Source: Enterovirga aerilata
GTDB taxonomy: Bacteria; Pseudomonadota; Alphaproteobacteria; Rhizobiales; Beijerinckiaceae
DNA length: 64,000 nucleotides
Assembly: GCF_013044135.1 (NCBI RefSeq)
Contig: NZ_JABEPP010000005.1
Span: forward strand, 175,001-239,000
Direction of reading: 5' to 3'
How positions within the stretch are numbered: position 1 is the stretch's first letter; each line of letters starts with the position of its first letter. Made by a program: the position numbers and the translations under genes. The notes beneath the pieces are model-generated. The model was given only the letters and a program-made list of their open reading frames with translations, did not search any database and had not been told where the DNA came from. This document shows positions 17,393 through 26,996 of the stretch, piece by piece.

Positions 17393-19558
17393 CTATGGCA
17401 GGACCTCGAACTCGCCCACGACCGGCGCGTCGGAGGCGGTTCCGAGGAAAACTTGGTAGCGGCCGGGCTCGACCACATAGGTGCCGTCATCGAGATGGAA
17501 ACCGAGCTCGGCGACCGGAACCTGCAGGGTCAGCCGCTCTGCGCTGCCCGGTGCAAGGGCGATCTTCCGGAAGGCCTTGAGCTGACGGGCGGGGCGGGAC
17601 CGGCTGCCATGCAGCTGACGGACATAGAGCTGGACCACCTGCCGCCCGTGCCGCCGCCCGGTGTTGCGCAGCGTGGCAGCCACTTCGAGCCGGTCCACCT
17701 TGGACAGGTGGCGCCTGGGCAGATCGACTTCCCCGAGATGCCATTCCGTGTAGCTCTTTCCGAAGCCGAACGGGAACAGCGGCGTGATCTCCTCGTCCAC
17801 ATAGCGGTAGGTGTAGTGGTTCGTCGGATCGTGCGGCCGGCCGGTGGACGGCAGATCGTAGGGGATCGGAACCTGTCCGACGGTGCGCGGCCAGGAGACC
17901 GGCAGCTTCCCGGCCGGATCGACCTCCCCGAAGAGAAGGTCGGCGATGGCGTTGCCACCCTCCGTCCCCGGGAACCAGGCCATCAGCACCGCGTCGAGCC
18001 GATCGATCACGGGTCCGAGCTCGATGGGCCGCCCCGCGATGATGACAAGCACCACGGGCTTGCCCATGGCGACGAGCCGTCCCAGCAGCTCGCCCTGGCG
18101 GCCGGGAAGGGTGAGGCGGGCGCGGGAGGCCGCCTCACCGCTCATCTCGTTGGCCTCCCCGAGCACGGCGAGCACGACGTCCGCCTCCCGGGCGGCCCGT
18201 TCCGCCTCGGCGAAGCCGGCGTCGGTCTCGCATGCGATGTCGCAGCCCTGCGCGAAGGAGACCGCTACATCGCCACGGCCGCGCAGACCATCCAGCACGG
18301 AGACCCCGTCCTCCCAGCGCACCATGGCGGCATGGGGGCCGACGAGGTGGCGCTGCGTCCGGCCAAGCTCGCCGATGACCGCGATGCGCCGCCCCGCCGC
18401 CAGCGGGAGAACGCCCTCGTTGCGCAGGAGCACCGCCGAATCCCGCGCCGCCCGGCGCGCAAGCGCGCGGGCCTCCGGGCTCGGCGGGGCTGGCTCCACC
18501 CGCGAGGTATCCGGGTCCGGACGCTCGAAGAGGCCCATGGCGAGCTTCGAACGCAGCACGCGCCGGGCGGCCTCGGTCACCGCGGCTTCGGGAATCCGCC
18601 CCGCCATCACCTCGTCCTGCAGATGGGCGGCGTAGAGCCCTGAATACATGTCCATGTCGACGCCGGCGAGCAGCGCCTTCCTGGCCGCCTCCGCCCCATC
18701 CCGGGCCACCCCGTGCTCCATCAGCTCACCGATGGAGTTCCAGTCGGACACGACGAAGCCGCGGTAGCCCCAGCTCTCCCGGAGGATGCCGGTCAGCATC
18801 GCGCGGCTCGCCGACACCGGCACGCCGTTGAGGGACAGGAAGGCGCTCATCACGCTTTCCGACCCGGCCTCGATCCCGGCCCGGAACGGCGGAAGATAGC
18901 TGTCGTGAAGGTCGCCGGGCGCGATCGCGCCCATGTCGTAATCGCGCCCGCCCGTCGCCGAGCCGTAGCCGGCGAAGTGCTTCAGAGTCGTCGCAATGCC
19001 TGCCTCGCGGAAACCCTCCACCCGGGCCCGGGTGAAGAGCCGGCCGAGGAGCGGATCCTCCCCGAACCCCTCGTTCATGCGGCCCCAGCGCGGGTCGCGC
19101 GCGAGGTCGGCCATCGGCGCGAAGGTCCAGTTGATGCCGATGGCCGCGGCCTCCAGCCCCGCCTGCCGGGCCGTCTCCCTCGCCAGCTCGGGATCGAAGC
19201 TCGCCACCTCAGCCATCGGCACCGGGAAGATGGTGCGCAGGCCGTGCAGCACGTCCAGGCCGACGAGAACCGGGATCCCGTGCCGGGAGCGGCGCGCCGC
19301 GGCCTGCACGTCCGCGATCTCATGCGGTTTGGTCACCGCGAGAACGGCGCCGATCCGGCCCCTTTCGAGGTCGCCGCGATCGAAGGTCGGGCTGAAGGGG
19401 ACTAGGTTCAGCTGGCCGATCTTCTCCTCCAGCGTCATGCGGGAGAGCAGCGCCTCCAGCCGGCTTTCGCGCTCGGCAGCGGCGTCGGCGACTGCTTCCG
19501 GGGAGGCTGCGCAACAGGCGAGAAACGCGGCCGCGAGGAGGGCTTGGGTGCGATTCAT
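17393..19558 (-). CDS. bglX: Periplasmic beta-glucosidase (glycoside hydrolase family 3)
   Basis: Exported GH3 enzyme of 721 residues that releases terminal beta-linked glucose. A signal peptide (residues 1-25) is followed by the N-terminal TIM-barrel domain with KHFAGYG (193-199) and the nucleophile D272 in VVSDWNS, then the alpha/beta sandwich and a C-terminal fibronectin III-like domain ending in a beta-rich YQVFLG segment. Length and order match BglX. The neighbouring genes are not obviously related to sugar use, so it may act on periplasmic glucans. Confidence 0.93.
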   Translation of the reverse strand: MNRTQALLAAAFLACCAASPEAVADAAAERESRLEALLSRMTLEEKIGQLNLVPFSPTFDRGDLERGRIGAVLAVTKPHEIADVQAAARRSRHGIPVLVGLDVLHGLRTIFPVPMAEVASFDPELARETARQAGLEAAAIGINWTFAPMADLARDPRWGRMNEGFGEDPLLGRLFTRARVEGFREAGIATTLKHFAGYGSATGGRDYDMGAIAPGDLHDSYLPPFRAGIEAGSESVMSAFLSLNGVPVSASRAMLTGILRESWGYRGFVVSDWNSIGELMEHGVARDGAEAARKALLAGVDMDMYSGLYAAHLQDEVMAGRIPEAAVTEAARRVLRSKLAMGLFERPDPDTSRVEPAPPSPEARALARRAARDSAVLLRNEGVLPLAAGRRIAVIGELGRTQRHLVGPHAAMVRWEDGVSVLDGLRGRGDVAVSFAQGCDIACETDAGFAEAERAAREADVVLAVLGEANEMSGEAASRARLTLPGRQGELLGRLVAMGKPVVLVIIAGRPIELGPVIDRLDAVLMAWFPGTEGGNAIADLLFGEVDPAGKLPVSWPRTVGQVPIPYDLPSTGRPHDPTNHYTYRYVDEEITPLFPFGFGKSYTEWHLGEVDLPRRHLSKVDRLEVAATLRNTGRRHGRQVVQLYVRQLHGSRSRPARQLKAFRKIALAPGSAERLTLQVPVAELGFHLDDGTYVVEPGRYQVFLGTASDAPVVGEFEVLP

Positions 19559-19722
19559 CCGGGTCGACGTCGATCCTGTGCCGGGAAGAGGCAGGCGGCA
19601 TGTAGCGGTGCGCCCGGGCTCCCGCGAGCCCCGCGCAGGCCCGCATTCCGGACGGTCAGCCTCCTCGTCCGCGGCGGCCGTCCCACGCCTCGCCGGCAGG
19701 CATCCGGAGATTGCCCGGCTGA

Positions 19723-20703
19723 TCAGAGAACAGCAGCGCGCTCCGTCGCAAGCTGCTCGGCGCGCTTTCGGTCCTGCTCCGGCATGTCCTTCAGCACGCC
19801 GTCGAGCCAGGAATCCGGCAGCCCCTGGCCGGAGGCGAGGAGGTGCCAGGCCGCCGCCTCGATCAGGTTGCGCGGCACGCCGCGGCCGGTCGCATAGATG
19901 CGCGCAAGGCGGTTCTGCGCGATGGCGTTGCCGCGGATCGCCGCGCGCCGGAACAGCCGCGCCGCCTGCGCCTCGTTCTTCGCGATGCCCTCGCCGTTGA
20001 AGAGCGCGATCGCGAGTTCCACCTCGCCCGCGATCGAGCCGTTCTTGGCCGCCCGGATATAGAGCTTGGCCGCTTCCTCCGGGTTCTTCGGGACGCCCTT
20101 TCCGCGAGCATAGAGGACGCCGAGATCGTGCTGGGCGTCGCCGAGTTCCGCCTCGGCCGCGACGCGAAGGAGCCGGGCCGCCGCCGCGATATCCGCCTCG
20201 GCCCCGCCGGCAAGGAGCAGCAGGGCGAGGTTGTAGGCGGCCGTGGCCTCGCCGAGACCTGCCGCCTTCTCGAACCAGGCCCGGGCCGCGGCGGGATCCT
20301 TCTTCACCCCCCGCCCGTCGGCCGACATCAGCCCGAGCGAGGCCATCGCATGCGGATCGCCGCGTTCGGCCGCGAGCCGGTACCAGCGGGCCGCCTCGAC
20401 CGGGTCCTGCCGGACCCCGAGCCCCTGGTTATAGAGTTCGCCGAGCAGCGTCATGGCGGCCGCATCCGAGCCGTCGGCCTCGATGCGCTTGGTCGCCTCG
20501 TTGAACGCGACGAGGTACAGGCCCCGCTGATAGGCCCCGAAGGCCAGGTCGACCCTGGCGGGATCGGCCGGCTTCTCCGAAGGCGGCTTCGTGGGAGCTT
20601 CGCGGGTCGGCTTCGCCGGATTCGACTGGGCCAGGACAGCCGGCGCGGCAGCCTGGACGGCCATAAGAAGCGCAGCCGCAACGCTCGTCTTCGTCAGGTT
20701 CAA
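19723..20703 (-). CDS. Exported Sel1/TPR-like repeat protein
   Basis: A 326-residue protein with a signal peptide (ending APAVLAQ), a P-rich linker and about six Sel1-like repeats of some 36 residues, for example GELYNQGLGVRQDPVEAARW and GVLYARGKGVPKNPEEAAKL. Sel1 repeats form an alpha-solenoid for protein contacts, often at the cell envelope. The start is most likely the TTG at 20703, which overlaps the thiE stop (TTGA) with GGAGG upstream, so translation is coupled to thiE. The exact partner is unknown. Confidence 0.85.
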   Translation of the reverse strand: MNLTKTSVAAALLMAVQAAAPAVLAQSNPAKPTREAPTKPPSEKPADPARVDLAFGAYQRGLYLVAFNEATKRIEADGSDAAAMTLLGELYNQGLGVRQDPVEAARWYRLAAERGDPHAMASLGLMSADGRGVKKDPAAARAWFEKAAGLGEATAAYNLALLLLAGGAEADIAAAARLLRVAAEAELGDAQHDLGVLYARGKGVPKNPEEAAKLYIRAAKNGSIAGEVELAIALFNGEGIAKNEAQAARLFRRAAIRGNAIAQNRLARIYATGRGVPRNLIEAAAWHLLASGQGLPDSWLDGVLKDMPEQDRKRAEQLATERAAVL

Positions 20704-21356
20704 CGGGCCGCCTCCGGAGCGCCTTGGCGGAGCGCCTCCGCCGCGATCCGGAGCGCCTCCCCGGGCCCCGCCGGGTGCGACCACACGGCATCCCCGAGGG
20801 CGACGAACTCGGCCCCGGTGCGGGCGAGGTCGCGCACGGCTTCCAGCGTCGGCGCATAGGCCACGCAGGGCGTCTCGAAGATCTCGGCCCACCATTCGGC
20901 GCGCTCGACGGTCTGATCGAGCGGCGGCACGTAGCCGTCCGGCCGCGGCTCGCCGAACATCACATAGTCGACGCCCGCCTCTCCGGCCGTCATCGCGTCG
21001 TGCTTGGTGCGGAGCTGTCCGGCGCCGAGCATGCGCCCGTCGCGCAGGCGCTGGCGCAAGCCCGTCAGATCCGCCCCGGCACCGCCATGGACGCCATCCG
21101 CGCCGCCGCGCGCCGCCACGAGAGCCGCGTCGTGCTCGCCCAGAACCTCGACCAGCACGGCCGCGCCCGCATCCTGGGCGGCCGGAGCCGCCGCCTTGAT
21201 CATCTTCACGAGCGTCCGCTCATCCGCCGGCGCGAGCCGCAGCAGGACGGCCGCGGTCTCCGCAGCCCCGCACGCCTCGGCGAGCCGGTCCCGGAACGGT
21301 TCGGGGCCGGCGAGAAGCGGCGAGACGAGGTAGAGACGCGGCTGGAACTCGGTCAT
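20700..21356 (-). CDS. thiE: Thiamine phosphate synthase family protein (ThiE/TenI)
   Basis: TIM-barrel protein of 218 residues related to thiamine phosphate synthase, which joins HMP-PP and thiazole phosphate. It starts LYLVSPLL and shows DGVHGG in the region of the ThiE phosphate site, GQLRTKHDAM, and VDYVMFGE. Several ThiE residues are altered, so this may be a ThiE-like/TenI protein rather than the main enzyme. The ATG at 21356 begins the first strand. It is followed directly by the Sel1-repeat gene and lies downstream of fba, separated by a terminator. Confidence 0.8.
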   Translation of the reverse strand: MTEFQPRLYLVSPLLAGPEPFRDRLAEACGAAETAAVLLRLAPADERTLVKMIKAAAPAAQDAGAAVLVEVLGEHDAALVAARGGADGVHGGAGADLTGLRQRLRDGRMLGAGQLRTKHDAMTAGEAGVDYVMFGEPRPDGYVPPLDQTVERAEWWAEIFETPCVAYAPTLEAVRDLARTGAEFVALGDAVWSHPAGPGEALRIAAEALRQGAPEAAR

Positions 21357-21381
21357 CTGGCATGTCGTGGGCGGCACGAAA

Positions 21382-21401
21382 ACGGGGCCCGCAGGCCCCG
21401 T
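21382..21401 (-). terminator. Rho-independent terminator after fba
   Basis: Inverted repeat ACGGGGCC, loop of 4, GGCCCCGT. On the minus strand it is followed by TTTT, placing a terminator between fba (ends at 21443) and thiE (starts at 21356). Confidence 0.8.
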
Positions 21402-21442
21402 CCCATGCTGAGGAATTGCGGCGAAACGCCGACTCCTTCGGC

Positions 21443-22534
21443 CTACTCGGCGGCCTGCCGGGTCACCGATCCGATCTTCGGGTCGAGCTCGCCCTTGGCG
21501 TAGCGCTGGGCCATTTCGGCGAGCGTCAGCACGCGCTTGATCTTGGAGGCTTGGCCGGCGGTGTTGAACTCCTCCAGCCGCTGCTTGCACAGTTTCGTCA
21601 TCGCCTCCATGGCGGGCTTCAGGTACTTGCGCGGATCGAACTCGGACGGGTTCTCGGACAGGACCTTCCGGATCTGGCCGGTCATCGCCATGCGGTTATC
21701 CGTGTCGATGTTGATCTTGCGCACGCCGTTCTTGATCCCGCGCTGGATCTCCTCCACCGGCACGCCCCAGGTCGGCTTCATCTGGCCGCCATACTTGTTG
21801 ATGATGTCCTGCAGCTCCTGCGGGACCGAGGACGACCCGTGCATCACGAGATGCGTGTCGGGGAGCTTGCGGTGGATCTCCTCGATGACATGCATCGCGA
21901 GCACCGCCCCGTCGGGCTTGCGGGTGAACTTGTAGGCGCCGTGGCTGGTGCCCATCGCGATCGCCAAGGCGTCGACCTTGGTCTCGGCCACGAACTTCAC
22001 GGCCTCGTCCGGATTGGTGAGGAGCTGGTCGTGCGAGAGCTTGCCCTCGGCGCCATGGCCGTCCTCCGCCTCGCCGGTGCCGCTCTCGAGCGAGCCCAGG
22101 ACCCCGAGCTCGCCTTCGACCGAGATGCCGCCGAGATGCGCCATGTCGACCACGGTCTTGGTCACGCGGACATTGTAGTCCCAATCGGCCGGCGTCTTGC
22201 CGTCGGCCTTGAGCGAGCCGTCCATCATGACGGAGGTGAAGCCGGCCTGGATGGCCGTCATGCAGGTCGCGGGCTCGTTGCCGTGATCGAGATGCACGCA
22301 GACCGGGATATGCGGATAGATCTCGGTCACGGCATCCATCATGTGCTTGAGCATGACGTCGTTGGCGTATTGGCGCGCGCCGCGCGAGGCCTGGATGATG
22401 ACCGGCGCGTCGACGGCATTCGCTGCCGCCATGATGGCGAGCGCCTGCTCCATGTTGTTGATGTTGAAGGCCGGCACGCCGTAGTCGTGCTCGGCGGCGT
22501 GATCGAGCAGCTGCCTGAGAGTGATGCGGGCCAT
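21443..22534 (-). CDS. fba: Fructose-bisphosphate aldolase class II, Calvin-cycle subtype
   Basis: Zinc-dependent aldolase of 363 residues that cleaves or forms fructose 1,6-bisphosphate. HLDHG (81-85) holds the catalytic aspartate and a zinc histidine; GISVEGELG and VMHGSSS supply further metal and phosphate residues. The extended C-terminal region [21 protein letters not shown] is typical of the Calvin-cycle (CbbA) subtype. It lies downstream of pgk, gap and tkt on the same strand but is separated from them by cobW and its partner. Confidence 0.95.
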   Translation of the reverse strand: MARITLRQLLDHAAEHDYGVPAFNINNMEQALAIMAAANAVDAPVIIQASRGARQYANDVMLKHMMDAVTEIYPHIPVCVHLDHGNEPATCMTAIQAGFTSVMMDGSLKADGKTPADWDYNVRVTKTVVDMAHLGGISVEGELGVLGSLESGTGEAEDGHGAEGKLSHDQLLTNPDEAVKFVAETKVDALAIAMGTSHGAYKFTRKPDGAVLAMHVIEEIHRKLPDTHLVMHGSSSVPQELQDIINKYGGQMKPTWGVPVEEIQRGIKNGVRKINIDTDNRMAMTGQIRKVLSENPSEFDPRKYLKPAMEAMTKLCKQRLEEFNTAGQASKIKRVLTLAEMAQRYAKGELDPKIGSVTRQAAE

Positions 22535-22604
22535 AGATCGTTCCCCGGCGTTTGGTGAATGGACGTGCCCGCGTCTTAGCCGGAGGACGGTCGAGGCGAA
22601 AGCC

Positions 22605-22889
22605 TCAGCCGCGCCTGCGGCTCAGCACGGCGAGCGCCGCCTCGATCGCGTCGTCCGTCACCTCGTCCACGGGCGTTCCGAGCTTGACCGCCTGGGTCGG
22701 CTCGCCCCGTCGCATCAGCAGGATGATGGTCTCCACGTCGGCGCAGCCGGGGTCGCGGCAGGCGATCTCGCTGACCGTGACCGCGTCCGCGTCCGTCAGC
22801 CCGGCGATCCGGGACACGCGCTCCTTGAAGGCGGATCGGCGGGCTTCGTCGGCAGACTTGTCGCGCCGGTTCCGGAAGGAGAACAGCAT
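22605..22889 (-). CDS. Conserved small protein coupled to cobW, unknown function
   Basis: A 94-residue soluble protein ([18 protein letters not shown] at the start) with a compact core containing [20 protein letters not shown]. Its only two cysteines (about 44 and 49) could bind a metal, which is an inference. I recall similar small genes beside CobW-type GTPases in other Rhizobiales, with no established role. The ATG overlaps the cobW stop as ATGA (22887-22891), so the two are translationally coupled and share the Zur-controlled promoter. Confidence 0.8.
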   Translation of the reverse strand: MLFSFRNRRDKSADEARRSAFKERVSRIAGLTDADAVTVSEIACRDPGCADVETIILLMRRGEPTQAVKLGTPVDEVTDDAIEAALAVLSRRRG

Positions 22890-24097
22890 CAGGCAGCCTG
22901 CAGATCCCAGGCCGGGAAGGGATCCGCCAGGCCCGCCTGGGGCCGGCCGTCGAACCGGGCGGTCGTGACTGAGCCGACAAGGCACATGTCGAGCGCGGCC
23001 CGGAGCCGCGCCTCGTCGAGCCCGGTGCCGATGAAGACGAGCTCCTGCCGCCGGTCGCCCCAGGTCGGGCTCCAGTGCCGGTTCATCATGCTGCGCCAGT
23101 CCGGGTGGTCCGGCCAGCGCGCTTTCGGGATCGCGGCCCACCACCGTCCCATCGGTCCGACCCGGCAGATCGATCCCGCGAGCGACAGCTCGCCCACCCA
23201 GTCGGGCCGGGTCGCCAGCCAGAAATGCCCCTTGGCCCGGATCAGGCCCGGCCAGGTCCGGTGGATCACCTCGTGGAAGCGCGCCGGATCGAACGGGCGG
23301 CGGGCGCGGTAGACGAAGCTCGAGATGCCGTATTCCTCGGTCTCCGGCACATGCTCATGGGCGCCGTAGAGCTCCTTGTACCAGAGCGGGTGAGCCTGCG
23401 CCTTCTCCTCGTCGAACAGCTCCGTATCGAGCACGGCCGCGAGCGGGACCCGGCCGAAATCGGCCTCGACGATCTGCGCGTCGGCATTCAGGCCCCGCAC
23501 GACATCGCGGCAGAGCCGCAGCCGGGCCGGATCGACGTCGCCCGCCTTGTTGATCACCACCACGTCCGCGAACTCGATCTGCTCGACCAGGAGGTCGACC
23601 AACGTCCTGTCGTCTCCCTCGCCGGCCTTCTCGCCTCGCTCCCGGAGGAAGTCCCGCGATCCGAAATCCTTCAGAAGATTGACCGCGTCCACGACCGTCA
23701 CCATCGTGTCGAGCCGCGCCACGTCCGACAGCGAACGGCCGTCCTCGTCCCGGAAGGAGAAGGTGCTCGCGACGGGCAGCGGCTCCGCAATGCCGGTGCC
23801 CTCGATCAGGAGGTAGTCGTAGCGTCCCTCCCGGGCGAGCTTCGAGACCTCCGACAGGAGATCGTCCCGCAGGCTGCAGCAGATGCAGCCGTTGGTCATC
23901 TCGACCAGGGCCTCATCCGTCCGGGACAGGTTTCCGCCTCCCTCGCGGATGAGATCGGCGTCGATGTTGACCTCGCTCATGTCGTTCACGATCACGGCGA
24001 CCCGACGGCCCTCGCGGTTGTTGAGGATGTGGTTGAGCAGCGTCGTCTTTCCTGCTCCCAGGAAGCCCGACAGCACGGTTACGGGAAGGCGGTTCAT
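22889..24097 (-). CDS. CobW/COG0523-family GTP-binding protein, probable zinc metallochaperone
   Basis: G3E GTPase of 402 residues. Walker A is GFLGAGKTT (11-19), and the metal-binding motif CxCC is at C71, C73 and C74 (NGCICC). The C-terminal CobW_C domain spans roughly 260-370. The ATG at 24097 begins [12 protein letters not shown]; an in-frame ATG eight codons earlier lacks family-like sequence. A Zur-type operator lies 28 bp upstream, so this is the zinc-starvation type of COG0523 protein (ZagA/ZigA/YciC group), which passes zinc to client enzymes when zinc is scarce. Confidence 0.92.
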   Translation of the reverse strand: MNRLPVTVLSGFLGAGKTTLLNHILNNREGRRVAVIVNDMSEVNIDADLIREGGGNLSRTDEALVEMTNGCICCSLRDDLLSEVSKLAREGRYDYLLIEGTGIAEPLPVASTFSFRDEDGRSLSDVARLDTMVTVVDAVNLLKDFGSRDFLRERGEKAGEGDDRTLVDLLVEQIEFADVVVINKAGDVDPARLRLCRDVVRGLNADAQIVEADFGRVPLAAVLDTELFDEEKAQAHPLWYKELYGAHEHVPETEEYGISSFVYRARRPFDPARFHEVIHRTWPGLIRAKGHFWLATRPDWVGELSLAGSICRVGPMGRWWAAIPKARWPDHPDWRSMMNRHWSPTWGDRRQELVFIGTGLDEARLRAALDMCLVGSVTTARFDGRPQAGLADPFPAWDLQAA

Positions 24098-24124
24098 TCG
24101 GGCACTCGATCTCCATGGCATAGA

Positions 24125-24141
24125 ATGTTACATTATAACAT
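24125..24141 (-). promoter_or_regulatory. Zur box upstream of cobW
   Basis: Perfect inverted repeat ATGTTA-N5-TAACAT in a very AT-rich patch of a 69% G+C region, 28 bp before the cobW start. The core GTTACATTATAAC matches the core in front of znuA (GTAACATAATAAC at 43269) at 11 of 13 positions and resembles known alphaproteobacterial Zur sites. Zur would repress cobW when zinc is plentiful. Confidence 0.78.
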
Positions 24142-24163
24142 AACATTTATGCTGGAAAGAGAA

Positions 24164-24182
24164 GGGCGCTGTGAGAGCGCCC
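24164..24182 (-). terminator. Terminator after pgk
   Basis: Stem GGGCGCT/AGCGCCC with a 5-base loop. On the minus strand it is followed by the T-rich run TTCTCTTT, between the pgk stop (24204) and the Zur box of cobW. It separates the tkt-gap-pgk transcript from cobW. Confidence 0.7.
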
Positions 24183-24203
24183 CTTCCGTTCGGCTTTGCC
24201 GGA

Positions 24204-25400
24204 TCAGGCCGAGCGAAGGGCCTCGACGCCGGGCAGCTTCTTGCCCTCGAGCCACTCCAGGAAGGCGCCGCCCGCGGTGGAGACGTAGGTGAAATCCTGC
24301 GCCACGCCCGCATGGTTCAGGGCCGCCACCGTATCGCCGCCGCCGGCCACGGAAACGAGCTTGCCCGCCTTGGTGCGCGCCGCCGCGTGCCGCGCCGCCG
24401 CAACCGTGCCCTGGTCGAAGGGCGCGATCTCGAAGGCGCCGAGCGGGCCGTTCCAGACCAGCGTGCGGGCATCGTCGATCGCCGCCTTGATCCGGTCGAT
24501 CGATTGCGAGCCGACGTCCAGGATCATGCCGTCCGACGGGATCGCGTCGATGCCGTAGGTGTGGTGCGGAGCCCCGGCCTTGAACTCGGCCGCCACGACG
24601 GCGTCGACCGGAAGGAGGATCGCGCAGCCCGTCTCCTTGGCGCGATCCAGGATCCGCTGCGCCGTCGGCGCGAGATCCTTCTCGCACAGCGACTTCCCGA
24701 CCCCGATGTCGATCGCGTGCAGGAAGGTGTTGGCCATGCCGCCGCCGATCACCAGCGCATCGACCTTGGAGACGAGGTTCTCCAGGAGATCGATCTTGGT
24801 CGAGACCTTGGCGCCTCCGACCACCGCGACGACGGGGTGCTGCGGCTTCTCCAGCCCTTTCGCGAGCGCCTGGAGCTCCGCCTCCATGGTGCGGCCGGCA
24901 TAGGCCGGGAGCAGGCGGGCAAGGCCTTCCGTCGAGGCATGCGCCCGATGCGCGGCCGAGAACGCGTCGTTCACGTAGATGTCGCCCAGCGCGGCGAGCT
25001 GCTGCGCGAAGCCCGGGTCGTTCTTCTCCTCCTCCGGGTGGAAGCGGGTGTTCTCGAGCAGCAGGATGTCGCCCTCTCTGAGGGCCGCGACCGCCCGTTC
25101 CGCCGGCTCGCCCACGCAGTCCTCCGCGAAGGCGACCGGGCGGCCGAGCTCCTCGGCCACGGCGGCCGCGATCGGGCGGAGCGAATCCTTCTCGCTGCGA
25201 CCGCCTTTGGGCCGGCCGAAATGCGCGAGCAGGATCACGCGCCCGCCGGCATCCGCGATCTCCTGGATCGTCGGCAGCACGCGCTGGATCCGGGTCCGAT
25301 CCGTCACTCGTCCGTTGTCGGTCGGCACGTTCAGGTCCACCCGGACGAGGACCCGCCTGCCCCTGACCTCGGCGTCGTCGAGGGTCTTGACGCCGATCAT
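24204..25400 (-). CDS. pgk: Phosphoglycerate kinase
   Basis: Glycolytic and Calvin-cycle kinase of 398 residues that moves phosphate between 1,3-bisphosphoglycerate and [13 protein letters not shown] near the N-terminus and [10 protein letters not shown] hold the substrate-binding residues; the nucleotide region GGAKVSTK and the hinge near [12 protein letters not shown] are intact. The ATG overlaps by 4 bp the stop of the upstream coiled-coil membrane protein gene, so the two are coupled. Confidence 0.97.
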   Translation of the reverse strand: MIGVKTLDDAEVRGRRVLVRVDLNVPTDNGRVTDRTRIQRVLPTIQEIADAGGRVILLAHFGRPKGGRSEKDSLRPIAAAVAEELGRPVAFAEDCVGEPAERAVAALREGDILLLENTRFHPEEEKNDPGFAQQLAALGDIYVNDAFSAAHRAHASTEGLARLLPAYAGRTMEAELQALAKGLEKPQHPVVAVVGGAKVSTKIDLLENLVSKVDALVIGGGMANTFLHAIDIGVGKSLCEKDLAPTAQRILDRAKETGCAILLPVDAVVAAEFKAGAPHHTYGIDAIPSDGMILDVGSQSIDRIKAAIDDARTLVWNGPLGAFEIAPFDQGTVAAARHAAARTKAGKLVSVAGGGDTVAALNHAGVAQDFTYVSTAGGAFLEWLEGKKLPGVEALRSA

Positions 25401-25855
25401 CGTGCGAGGGCTCCCGGGAAGTAGCGGAGAAGAAGGATGACGACGACCGCGGTCAGGATCGCGGTCAAGACGGAGGAGCCGACGAGCGCGGTCCAGCCGG
25501 GCACCTTCCGCACGCGCCGGGCGATGAACGAGACCTCGCCGTGCATGGCGGTGAGCTCGGCCCGGGTGGCGACCTCGTTCATCCGGTTCGTGGCCAGCTC
25601 GAAACGGCCGACGACGCGCTGGAGCGCGTCCTCGGACCGGGCCAGCTTCTCCTCGATGCGCGAGGTCTTGTCCTCGATCCGGGCCAGAGGCTCCGCCGGG
25701 ACCGGGGCGGCCGTCGGAACGGCCGCGCCGGCGGCAGGCGATCCGTTCTGCGACGGGGCACTGGTCGGGGTCGGAGCCGGGACGATGATCTCGGGCTCGG
25801 TCGGGCGCGGAGGCGCGCCTGGCACGTCGGAACGGGCAGTCAAACTGTCGGACAT
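25397..25855 (-). CDS. Coiled-coil protein with C-terminal membrane anchor, between gap and pgk
   Basis: A 152-residue protein of unknown function. The first 55 residues are rich in P and A, residues 57-110 form a likely coiled coil ([20 protein letters not shown]), and residues 122-146 form one membrane helix near the end, which would anchor it in the inner membrane with the coil in the cytoplasm. It overlaps the pgk start by 4 bp and lies 76 bp downstream of gap, inside a glycolytic operon. Confidence 0.72.
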   Translation of the reverse strand: MSDSLTARSDVPGAPPRPTEPEIIVPAPTPTSAPSQNGSPAAGAAVPTAAPVPAEPLARIEDKTSRIEEKLARSEDALQRVVGRFELATNRMNEVATRAELTAMHGEVSFIARRVRKVPGWTALVGSSVLTAILTAVVVILLLRYFPGALAR

Positions 25856-25931
25856 AACGCTCTCGTGAAGGCGGCTGCGCAGAAAAAGCTACGCCAAGCT
25901 TGGCGGTTCCGCATCCCCGCCCAGGCGAAGC

Positions 25932-26939
25932 TCAGATCAGCTTCGCCATCGCGACCGCGGTGTCGGCCATGCGGTTCGAGAAGCCCCATTCGTTGTCGTA
26001 CCAGGACATCACGCGCACCAGGGTGCCGTCCATGACCTTGGTCTGGTCCATGTGGAACGTGGACGAGTGGGGGTCGTGGTTGAAGTCGATCGAGACGTTC
26101 GGCTGCGTCGTGTAGCCGAGAACGCCCTTGAGCTGCTGCTCGGCGGCCCGCTTCACCGCCTCGTTGATCTCGTCCTTCGAGGTCGCCTTCCTGGCCACGA
26201 ACTTGAAGTCGATCACGGAGACGTTCGGGGTCGGCACGCGGATCGAGACCCCGTCGAGCTTGCCGTTGAGTTCCGGCAGCACGAGACCGACCGCCTTCGC
26301 GGCGCCCGTGGAGGTCGGGATCATGGACAGGGCCGCCGCGCGGGCGCGGTACAGGTCCTTGTGCATCTGGTCGAGCGAGGGCTGGTCGTTCGTGTAGGAG
26401 TGGATCGTCGTCATGAAGCCCTTCTCGATGCCGACGGCATCGTTGAGGACCTTGGCGACCGGCGCGAGGCAGTTCGTCGTGCAGGAGGCGTTCGACACGA
26501 CGAGGTGGTCCTTCGTCAGCTTGTCGTGGTTCACGCCGTAGACGACCGTCAGGTCCGCGCCGTCGGACGGGGCCGAGACGAGGACGCGTTTCGCGCCGGC
26601 ATCCAGGTGAGCCTTCGCCTTATCCTTCGAGGTGAAGATGCCCGTGCATTCGAACGCGATATCGATGCCGAGTTCCTTGTGCGGCAGTTCGGCCGGGTTC
26701 TTGATCGCCGTGACCTTGATCTTCTTGCCGTCGACCACGATCGAATCCCCGTCCACCTCGACCTTGCCGGGATAGCGGCCGTGGACCGAATCGAAACGGA
26801 GCAGGTGGGCATTCGTCTCCACCGGCCCGAGATCGTTGATCGCGACGACCTCCACATCCGTCCGGCCTGCCTCATGGATGGCGCGCAGCACGTTGCGGCC
26901 GATGCGGCCGAACCCGTTGATGGCGACCCTGACGCTCAT
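25932..26939 (-). CDS. gap: Glyceraldehyde-3-phosphate dehydrogenase
   Basis: Type I GAPDH of 335 residues. The N-terminal Rossmann motif INGFGRIGR (7-15), the catalytic cysteine C153 in SNASCTTN, and the C-terminal [12 protein letters not shown] are intact. D36 after the second strand favours NAD, although alphaproteobacterial enzymes may accept both cofactors. It lies between tkt (57 bp upstream) and the small membrane protein gene that leads into pgk. Confidence 0.97.
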   Translation of the reverse strand: MSVRVAINGFGRIGRNVLRAIHEAGRTDVEVVAINDLGPVETNAHLLRFDSVHGRYPGKVEVDGDSIVVDGKKIKVTAIKNPAELPHKELGIDIAFECTGIFTSKDKAKAHLDAGAKRVLVSAPSDGADLTVVYGVNHDKLTKDHLVVSNASCTTNCLAPVAKVLNDAVGIEKGFMTTIHSYTNDQPSLDQMHKDLYRARAAALSMIPTSTGAAKAVGLVLPELNGKLDGVSIRVPTPNVSVIDFKFVARKATSKDEINEAVKRAAEQQLKGVLGYTTQPNVSIDFNHDPHSSTFHMDQTKVMDGTLVRVMSWYDNEWGFSNRMADTAVAMAKLI

Positions 26940-26996
26940 GTGATCGAACTCCCTCCCGCCCTGCCGACGACCTCGCCGCGGGGAATGATGTGGATT

